Shown in pieces: positions 50,982 through 57,724 of a stretch of DNA of 64,000 nt. How positions within the stretch are numbered: the first letter of the stretch is position 1; every line of letters starts with the position of its first letter. The position numbers were made by a program, and so were the translations under genes. Origin of the DNA: UBA6265 sp964526965. GTDB taxonomy: Bacteria; Chloroflexota; Chloroflexia; Thermomicrobiales; UBA6265. Under the pieces are notes generated by a model that worked only from the letters and a program-made list of their open reading frames with translations, had not been told where the DNA came from and made no database searches. Location: contig CAZGML010000004.1 of NCBI GenBank assembly GCA_964526965.1, forward strand, positions 47,956-111,955, in the 5' to 3' direction.

Positions 50982-53531
50982 ATGAAAACTGCGACGAAGG
51001 ACGCTGACTTTAGGATTCAGGATTACCAGGAGGGCCTCGACTTTCGACGACGATATCAGGGGCTCATCGGGGTGAATAGCAAGGTTCAGATCCGGGATCG
51101 CTCCATTCTTTCGCTCGTCTATACACCAGGGGTCGCTGCCGCCTGTACCGCCATCGAAATGGATCCTGTGCGCAGCTACGATCTCACGAGTCGCGGTAAT
51201 ACAGTAGCGTTGATTTCGGACGGATCCGATCTCTTCGGAGCCGAGGGCGGAAGCCATCCCCACGCCGAGCTTCCAGTGGCCGAAGGTAAGTCAGTCATCT
51301 TCAAGACGTTTGCCGGTGTCGATGCCTTCCCGACCATGCTCAACACAACCTCAATCGACGACATTGTGGCAACCGGCATCGCACTCGCCCCGACATTCGG
51401 AGCAATCTGCCTGGACGATATCGCCTCGCCGCGCGCATTCACCATTGCAGAAACACTCGAGCGCGCCACGAACATTCCGGTATTTAGTAACCAGCATCAC
51501 GGCACAGCGATTCTCACGCTTGGCGCGCTCTACAACGCACTCAAAGTGGTTGGCAAGAACCTCGAAGATGTGAATATCGTGCTCAGCGGTGCAGGCATCG
51601 CCGGCATCGGCGTTGCCCGACTCCTCACCCGTGCGGGTGCGAAAAACCTGGTGGTGTGCGACCGGGCTGGCGCGATTTACAACTACCGCACCGAGCGGAT
51701 GAACTGGGCGAAAGCCTACGTGGCCAAGGAAACCAACCCGGAACAGCGCACCGGATCCCTCCCTCAATTGCTTAAGAACGCGGACGTTTTCATCGGACTC
51801 AGCTCGGGCGATATCGTTACCGACGATATGATCCGCACCATGGCGTCGGATCCAATTGTGCTGGCGATGGCGATTCCAACTCCGGAAATCTCGCCAGAAA
51901 TGGCACGAGCAGGTGGCGCACGCGTGGTAGCGACAGGTCGCAGCGACTACGCCAACATGCTCGATTCCTCGCTCATCTTCCCGGGGTTTTTCCGGGGATT
52001 GCTCGATTCCGGCGCACGCAATATCCGCCTGCGCATGCTGCTTAACGCGGCACAGGCACTGGCAGATATGGTGCGTCCAGACGAACTTCACGCCGACCAT
52101 ATCGTGCCGCACATCTTCGACTTCCGTGTGGCTCCGCAGATCGCCGCCTCGGTCGTGCGTACAGCGATCGAGACCGGAGAAGCCACGCGCGATGTCACGC
52201 CCGAAGAAGTCGCCGAAAAGACGACGCGGTTCGTATACGAAGGTCGGTTGGAGCGCCCGCGCCCAAGCCTGCGTGGCAATGGAGACGAGCACAGCTTCGT
52301 TGAGGAAGCGATCGACCTACGCGAACGCCACCACGGGCTTATCGAAATCGAGAGCAAGGTGCCGATCCGCGATCATCACATTCTCAATATGCTCTACCTG
52401 CCGCCGGCTGCACTGGCGCCGAGCCATGTGATTCGGGACGACAAGAAGGAAGTTTACGAACTCACCGGCAAGGCGAACCTGGTCGGCATTGTGACCGATG
52501 GTTCGGCTGTACTTGGCCTGGGCGATATTGGGCCGCAGGCAGCCATGCCCGTGATGGAGGGCAAATCGGCACTATTCCGCTCACTCGCGGGTGTGGAAGC
52601 GTTCCCCATTTGCCTGGCGGAGCACGATCCGGATGCGATTGTCGAGCGTGCGGTCGCGATTTCTCCTTCGCTTGGCGGTATCAACCTGGAGGATATCTCC
52701 GCGCCGCGCTGCTTCGAGATCGAAGACAAGCTCAAGGCCGCACTGGATATGCCGGTCTTCCACGACGACCAACACGGCACCGCGATCGTGGTGCTGGCAG
52801 CAATGCTCAACGCGAGCAAATTGATTCGCGAAGACCTGAGTGACATGCGAATTGTGGTTAATGGCGCTGGCGCCGCTGGTATCGCCGTTTCCAAACTCCT
52901 GGTGAAAACCGGCGTGAAGGAAGTCATCCTCTGCGATCGCATAGGTGCCATTTACAAGGGTCGCAAGGGCATGAGCAAATATAAGCAGGAGATCGCCGAG
53001 ATCACCAACCACGAGGGCAAAACGGGCTCTATGGCCGAGGTGTTGGTCGGCGCTGACGTCTTTATCGGCCTCTCTGCTCCGAACACGCTGGACGTCGACA
53101 TGGTGCGGAGCATGGCACAGAATCCATTGATCTTTGCACTGGCGAACCCGAATCCGGAAATTTCCCCGGCGGACGCGTTCGAAGGCGGAGCATTCGCCGT
53201 TGCTACTGGCCGGTCCGATTACCCGAACCAGGTAAACAACTCACTTGCGTTCCCGGGTGTGTTCCGAGGCGCCCTGGATGTGTATGCCACTGAAATCTCG
53301 GACGAGATGAAAATTGCCGCAGCCGAGGCCATCGCGGACCTGGTGCCGAACGCTCGCCTTTCGCCGGACTTCCTGATTCCGGATAGCCTCGATCTCCGCG
53401 TGGCTCCGCGGGTCGCCTCCGCAGTTGCTGCAAAGGCATACGAACAAAATCTGGCGCGTGCTACTGTATCGCCGGAAGAAATCGAAGCCCGTACCCGCGA
53501 CATGGTGTACGAAGGCGTTCCGTTTAGGTAG
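50982..53531 (+). CDS. Fused tandem malic enzyme, first module degenerate
   Basis: The 849-residue protein consists of two complete malic-enzyme modules, about residues 10-425 and 436-849, each with substrate and NAD(P)-binding domains. The second keeps the family sites: VTDGSAVLGLGDIG, catalytic Lys in VMEGKSALF, metal acids in NLEDISAPRCFE and FHDDQHGTAIV, and ALANPNPEISP. The first keeps Tyr in VYTPGVAAA and Lys in VAEGKSVIF. However, the metal loop reads FSNQHHGTAIL (both Asp lost), the dinucleotide loop is DLFGAEGGSHP and the NPNP motif is AIPTPE. The second module has YLPPAALAP in place of YTPGVA. ATG 50982 follows AGGAAA. It likely decarboxylates malate to pyruvate, with module one regulatory or structural. 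Confidence 0.88.
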   Translation: MKTATKDADFRIQDYQEGLDFRRRYQGLIGVNSKVQIRDRSILSLVYTPGVAAACTAIEMDPVRSYDLTSRGNTVALISDGSDLFGAEGGSHPHAELPVAEGKSVIFKTFAGVDAFPTMLNTTSIDDIVATGIALAPTFGAICLDDIASPRAFTIAETLERATNIPVFSNQHHGTAILTLGALYNALKVVGKNLEDVNIVLSGAGIAGIGVARLLTRAGAKNLVVCDRAGAIYNYRTERMNWAKAYVAKETNPEQRTGSLPQLLKNADVFIGLSSGDIVTDDMIRTMASDPIVLAMAIPTPEISPEMARAGGARVVATGRSDYANMLDSSLIFPGFFRGLLDSGARNIRLRMLLNAAQALADMVRPDELHADHIVPHIFDFRVAPQIAASVVRTAIETGEATRDVTPEEVAEKTTRFVYEGRLERPRPSLRGNGDEHSFVEEAIDLRERHHGLIEIESKVPIRDHHILNMLYLPPAALAPSHVIRDDKKEVYELTGKANLVGIVTDGSAVLGLGDIGPQAAMPVMEGKSALFRSLAGVEAFPICLAEHDPDAIVERAVAISPSLGGINLEDISAPRCFEIEDKLKAALDMPVFHDDQHGTAIVVLAAMLNASKLIREDLSDMRIVVNGAGAAGIAVSKLLVKTGVKEVILCDRIGAIYKGRKGMSKYKQEIAEITNHEGKTGSMAEVLVGADVFIGLSAPNTLDVDMVRSMAQNPLIFALANPNPEISPADAFEGGAFAVATGRSDYPNQVNNSLAFPGVFRGALDVYATEISDEMKIAAAEAIADLVPNARLSPDFLIPDSLDLRVAPRVASAVAAKAYEQNLARATVSPEEIEARTRDMVYEGVPFR

Positions 53532-53549
53532 GAAGCAGGTTGTTAGGCG

Positions 53550-54032
53550 GTGACGGATCCAGGAACAAACGCCTCTCAGGGGTTCACATGGCACCCGGAG
53601 TATGCCGGTAAATCGTTTGAGGACGTCCGGCGTGAGCTGACCGAGGAAATCTCGCGCGACCAGCGAATCTATCACGATGCGCTGGAAGAAGCTGAAAGAG
53701 AAGAATTCGATGCGTTCAACTCCGTGCGCGAGGTGGAAAAGCGCTGGAGTGAGTACGACTTTGGCTGGTTCGATGTGCCACCAGAATCACTGGCAAACCG
53801 GATTCTCGCCTTCGAGCGTGATCGCGAATCCCGCCAAACGATGATCAGTTTTCAGGATTGGCGCGCCGAAGCCGAGTCTCAGCCGGAGGCAGCAGCATCC
53901 CCGGCAGAAAAGACCGACTGGCGGGAAAACCTTACCGACGAACAGCGCCGTAGGCTTGCATCGGCTCTCTCGGTGCTGGTTCTCGTCATTTTCGCCCTCA
54001 TCTGCGTGGGCGTATATATGCTGGCTACCTGA
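53550..54032 (+). CDS. Tail-anchored protein of unknown function
   Basis: The 160-residue protein is hydrophilic and charged, with a long helical stretch (FEDVRRELTEEISRDQRIYH) and aromatic segments (RWSEYDFGWFDVPPESL), ending in a single C-terminal membrane helix (LSVLVLVIFALICVGVYML). This predicts a cytosolic domain anchored at the membrane by its C terminus. A GTG start is assumed. It follows the malic enzyme by 18 bases, so the two may be co-transcribed. I recognise no family. Confidence 0.68.
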   Translation: MTDPGTNASQGFTWHPEYAGKSFEDVRRELTEEISRDQRIYHDALEEAEREEFDAFNSVREVEKRWSEYDFGWFDVPPESLANRILAFERDRESRQTMISFQDWRAEAESQPEAAASPAEKTDWRENLTDEQRRRLASALSVLVLVIFALICVGVYMLAT

Positions 54033-54048
54033 GAATCTCCTCCAGATT

Positions 54049-54080
54049 AAAAAATGGCGGGAGTGGTTGTCACTCCCGCC
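54049..54080 (-). terminator. Terminator between convergent genes, mainly for nagB
   Basis: A ten-base perfect stem (54056-54065 with 54071-54080) is followed on the minus strand by six T residues after one A; on the plus strand a weaker GTTTT lies five bases downstream. Confidence 0.85.
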
Positions 54081-54098
54081 GCACTGTTTTCACGTCAG

Positions 54099-54839
54099 CT
54101 AGCTGATTTCCGCGGCAGCCGCCTGGTCGACGATTAGTTCGGCACGGGTGCCGGCTTTACCGATCCATGATGCCGGCAGGTCGTCGGTCATTGGACCGTT
54201 CACCATCTCGCCCACAATGCCGGCCTTACCTTCACCACTCACAATCATGACGATATTTTCAGCGTCCAGAAGGGTGCCAATGCCCATGGTGATCGCGTGT
54301 TCGGGAATCTCCGCACCCTCGTAGTAGGCAGCGTTTTGGTCGCGGCTCTCGCGGGTGAGGTCAACCACGCGGGTGCGCGTGTCGGGGCCAGAGCCCGGTT
54401 CGTTGAAGGCGACGTGACCGTTTGGTCCGAGCCCGATCACTGCGAGTTTCAGTCCGCCAGCGGCGGCGATTTCATCCTCGTATTGCTTCGCGGCCGCGTG
54501 CGGATCATCGGTGATCGTCGGAATGAAGTGCACATTCTCCATTGGAATATTCGCCGGCTCCAGGAACTCACGAATCAACAGCTTGGTAAGACTCGCCTCA
54601 TCCTCCGGAGTCTGCCCGAGATAATCGTCGAGGCAGAAAATCTGCACGCGAGACGCATCGACCTCGCCGGAATTGATCCGGCGAACGAGCTCTTTGTACA
54701 TGCCGTTTGGCGTCGATCCGGTGGGAACGGTAATGGCTCCGTCGGGGTATTTGGTAATCACATCGGCCACGCGATCGGCGGCCATTTTACTCATTGCGTC
54801 GTAGTCGTCAACAATCGTTATTCCTGGTTTCTCGGGCAT
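54099..54839 (-). CDS. nagB: Glucosamine-6-phosphate deaminase
   Basis: The 246-residue enzyme converts glucosamine-6-phosphate to fructose-6-phosphate and ammonia. Family motifs are ITVPTGSTPNGMYKELV (phosphate loop), IFCLDDYLGQTPEDEASLT with the catalytic Asp pair, LAVIGLGPNGHVAFNEPGS, and AITMGIGTLLDAENIVMIVSG. GAGGTGAAGC precedes the ATG. No nagA or amino-sugar transporter is adjacent. It probably serves amino-sugar recycling. Confidence 0.95.
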   Translation of the reverse strand: MPEKPGITIVDDYDAMSKMAADRVADVITKYPDGAITVPTGSTPNGMYKELVRRINSGEVDASRVQIFCLDDYLGQTPEDEASLTKLLIREFLEPANIPMENVHFIPTITDDPHAAAKQYEDEIAAAGGLKLAVIGLGPNGHVAFNEPGSGPDTRTRVVDLTRESRDQNAAYYEGAEIPEHAITMGIGTLLDAENIVMIVSGEGKAGIVGEMVNGPMTDDLPASWIGKAGTRAELIVDQAAAAEIS

Positions 54840-54990
54840 GCTTCACCTCTGTGTCGAGCTCGATTCTCGTCGAGCCGCAACAAACATCATATGGCGATTG
54901 TACCCCGTAAAACCCTCCTGCTCCGCGATGTTGGCGCGATGATGAGGATAAGATGACAATAGTGAGAGAACGGTTACAGGGAGGTGTGTC

Positions 54991-56109
54991 ATGTCGTTCG
55001 AAGAAGTGGCGACACAGATTGATGAATGGGTTGAAGAAGGTGCCGTTCCCGGTGCCTCGATTGCCGTGGAACACCATGGAGAAATCGTGGCGTTACGGCA
55101 TGCAGGCGAGGCGAACCCGGGCGTACCCGTAGCAGATGACACACTGTTTGGCCTGGCATCGCTTTCAAAGCCGATAACTGCGGCGGCGTGGCTCACCCTT
55201 GTCGACGATGGATTTCTGGACCTCGATACCGCGGTCACAGAGGTACTTCCCGAGTTCGGTGCAGACGTAGATCCACTGCAATCAAACGCCTTGCTGGAAA
55301 TGGAGCGCGACGATATCACCTTCCGTCAACTCCTCGCGCATACATCCGGTCTTCCTGAAAACATCAGCCCCGATCTTTATGACCCCTCCTCCCTGGCCAG
55401 CCGCGATGAACAGATTGACCTCATGCTACGCACCCCGCTTGCGTCTGCACCAGGAGAACGACTCCGCTACAGCAACCTTGGGCCGGGAATCGCCGCCCGG
55501 GCGGCGGAGGTGGTGACCGGTCAGAACTTCCTCGATATCGTGCGAGCCAGGGTACTGGAGCCGATGGAGCTTCACGATATCGTGTTGGCGCCTGCTGGCG
55601 ATGATAGTGCCCGCATCGCACATCTCCAGGATCCGGCCAACGAAGGAACACCGCACGAGTCGTACAACTCCGCCTGGTGGCGCGAGAGTGCGATCCCCTG
55701 GGGTGGATACTACGGGTCAACGCGAGACATGCTGCGATTCACCTCATCGTTCCTGCCGGGTCGCGAGAACGTGCTGAGCGCGTCGTCGCGCGCTGCAATG
55801 ACCCAGGATCAGGTGAATGGCCTTGAGGGCGGGGTCGAGAGCATGAGGGCCATCTGGAACCCCGGCTTCTGGGCCGTGGGCTGGGAAGTGAAAGGCACCA
55901 AGCCAAAACACTGGACCGGCAACCTGACCTCCGGTGATACGTGGGACCATTGGGGGTTTGCCGGCACGCTTGCCTGGGCCGACCCGAGCCGCGATCTCGC
56001 CGTAACCGTGTTCGCGAATCGATCTGTAACCAGCATGTGGATGTTCCGGCCAGATCGTTGGACCACCCTCTCCGACGATCTCTGCAAAGTGGCGGATAAA
56101 AACGCATGA
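54991..56109 (+). CDS. Serine hydrolase of the beta-lactamase/class C penicillin-binding family
   Basis: The 372-residue protein has the active-site S-x-x-K in ASLSKPITAAAW (near residue 56), the second motif Y-x-N in RLRYSNLGPGIAAR and a C-terminal H-x-G-like WDHWGFAGTLAWADP. This is the family of EstB-type esterases, D-aminopeptidases and beta-lactamase-like proteins. No signal peptide is visible, so a cytosolic esterase or peptidase is more likely than a wall enzyme. The stop overlaps the next start by four bases, coupling it to a cupin gene. Confidence 0.9.
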   Translation: MSFEEVATQIDEWVEEGAVPGASIAVEHHGEIVALRHAGEANPGVPVADDTLFGLASLSKPITAAAWLTLVDDGFLDLDTAVTEVLPEFGADVDPLQSNALLEMERDDITFRQLLAHTSGLPENISPDLYDPSSLASRDEQIDLMLRTPLASAPGERLRYSNLGPGIAARAAEVVTGQNFLDIVRARVLEPMELHDIVLAPAGDDSARIAHLQDPANEGTPHESYNSAWWRESAIPWGGYYGSTRDMLRFTSSFLPGRENVLSASSRAAMTQDQVNGLEGGVESMRAIWNPGFWAVGWEVKGTKPKHWTGNLTSGDTWDHWGFAGTLAWADPSRDLAVTVFANRSVTSMWMFRPDRWTTLSDDLCKVADKNA

Positions 56110-56444
56110 AGCCAGACCAATTTCATATACACGAGCTTCCCGCCGAACATACGCGCAACGTTTGGCAGCCTGCGACTGACGAGTTGCACATGAACGTGAT
56201 TGTGCTGCGCGGGGGTGAACAAATTGCCAAACACGTGAATCAGGTGCTGGATGTTATCGTCACGTGCCTTCGCGGTTCTGGCACCATATCCATCAATCAG
56301 GAAGAAGTGGCTGTTGAATCCGGCAGCATCGTGCTGATAGAACGGGGCGCCGAGCGCGTGATCCAGGCGAACGACGACGGTATGGTCTACACAACCGTTC
56401 ACCGCAAACGTGGTGGTATCATGCCAACGGTCACACGTCCGTAA
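56106..56444 (+). CDS. Small cupin domain protein
   Basis: The 112-residue single-domain cupin has strands typical of the fold (LHMNVIVLRGGEQIAKHVNQ, DVIVTCLRGSGTISINQEE, GSIVLIERGAERVIQANDDG). Metal-ligand candidates are His in KHVNQ and Glu near VAVESG, but the usual G-x5-HxH motif is reduced. The function is unknown. It is translationally coupled to the serine hydrolase gene. Confidence 0.85.
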   Translation: MKPDQFHIHELPAEHTRNVWQPATDELHMNVIVLRGGEQIAKHVNQVLDVIVTCLRGSGTISINQEEVAVESGSIVLIERGAERVIQANDDGMVYTTVHRKRGGIMPTVTRP

Positions 56445-56477
56445 TCCAGAACACATCGTCGCCGGGGAGGAAAGAGA

Positions 56478-57662
56478 ATGCAGGCCCGAACGATACGGGG
56501 AAGAAATCTCGGATTGATCGCATTCGCGGTCGTTATTCTTCTCGGCGTTATTTCTGTCCCGCTCATGGCCGGCGCATCGACATTTTCCGGCGGCTTTCAG
56601 GTTGAACATACGGGTGAACGCATCCAGAACGACCTCTACGTCGCAGCAGTGCGGGCGGATGTCGAAGCCGATGTTGAAGGAGATCTCACCCTCGCAGCTG
56701 GCTCAGCCACCGTGGAGAGCAACGTGGGCGGAAGTGTCCACGTACTCGCGGGTACTTCTACGATTCGCGGCGATATCGACGGCACGCTCTACATAGCCGG
56801 CGGCCTGGTACGGCTGGATGGCACGGTGCAGGGCAATGTCGTGGTGGTGAGCGGACGGCTCGACCTTAACGAGAACGCCGTGGTTGGTGGCGATCTCATT
56901 GTGCATGGTGCGCAGGTACAGATCGATGGTGTGATCGATGGCAAACTCTATAGTTCTACCCTGCTCTACGACCAAAACGGCAGCGTAAGTGGCAATGTCG
57001 AACTGCAGGCAGACCGGATTCGGCTTGGGGAGAACGCCGCTATCGGCGATGATCTCCGCTACCAAAGCCAGGTTGACGCAAATGTCCATGTCAACGCAGC
57101 CGTCAACGGCGAAGTGAACCGCACAAACGCAACGCCATGGTCCGGCATTGGCGATGGTGCACTCGCACCCTTCGGACAACTGCTGCGGCTCGTTTGGTCG
57201 CTACTTGCCGGAGCCGTGCTGATCGCAACTGCACCAAGATTGTTCTATCGCGTCGCAGAACTGGCCGCGCCGGTGATCCCGGCTGGGATCACGGGCACAC
57301 TCGGCATGATCGTGCTGCCGATTTTGGCTGTCCTCATGCTGTTCAGCATCTTCCTGCTGCCCGTTGGTGTAATCTCCATGCTCGCCATCCTCGTGGCGCT
57401 CTACCTCTCGCAAATTGTCGTGAGCATCACCATTGGCCGGGCGATACTCCCGCGCTCCTGGCGCGATGGCAGCCGCGGATTCCTGCTTTTCGCCATGGTT
57501 ATCGGCATGGTGATCATCGGTGCCATGCGATTGGCACCAGTACCGTTCCTTAACGCGATTGTGATGGTGCTCGTAACGGTGTGGGGCTTCGGCGCTATTG
57601 TCATGCTAACGAAGGATGTGACATCCGAACGCGCCCGCGCAGACATTTACCGGAATTACTGA
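56478..57662 (+). CDS. Bactofilin-like polymer-forming domain with membrane helices
   Basis: The 394-residue protein opens with a signal or anchor helix (LGLIAFAVVILLGVISVPLMA). Residues about 45-205 form a regular six-to-eight-residue periodic beta-solenoid (ESNVGGSVHVLAGTSTIRGD, GTVQGNVVVVSGRLDLNENA, VVGGDLIVHGAQVQIDGVI), which resembles bactofilins and other polymer-forming proteins. Four hydrophobic segments follow (LLRLVWSLLAGAVLIATA, TLGMIVLPILAVLMLFSIF, SMLAILVALYLSQIVVSI, FLLFAMVIGMVIIGAM). The solenoid would be outside the membrane, unlike cytosolic bactofilins. The start is preceded by GGGGAGG. It may be an envelope-organising protein. Confidence 0.78.
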   Translation: MQARTIRGRNLGLIAFAVVILLGVISVPLMAGASTFSGGFQVEHTGERIQNDLYVAAVRADVEADVEGDLTLAAGSATVESNVGGSVHVLAGTSTIRGDIDGTLYIAGGLVRLDGTVQGNVVVVSGRLDLNENAVVGGDLIVHGAQVQIDGVIDGKLYSSTLLYDQNGSVSGNVELQADRIRLGENAAIGDDLRYQSQVDANVHVNAAVNGEVNRTNATPWSGIGDGALAPFGQLLRLVWSLLAGAVLIATAPRLFYRVAELAAPVIPAGITGTLGMIVLPILAVLMLFSIFLLPVGVISMLAILVALYLSQIVVSITIGRAILPRSWRDGSRGFLLFAMVIGMVIIGAMRLAPVPFLNAIVMVLVTVWGFGAIVMLTKDVTSERARADIYRNY

Positions 57663-57670
57663 TTAAGGCA

Positions 57671-57715
57671 CAAACGGGGGGCGAGGCGGGATAATCCCAC
57701 CTCGCCCCCCGTTTG
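57671..57715. terminator. Large shared hairpin between convergent genes
   Basis: Fifteen-base perfect arms (57671-57685 and 57701-57715) plus an inner GGGA/TCCC pairing. No long T run flanks it on either strand. Confidence 0.75.
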
Positions 57716-57724
57716 CATTGAAAA

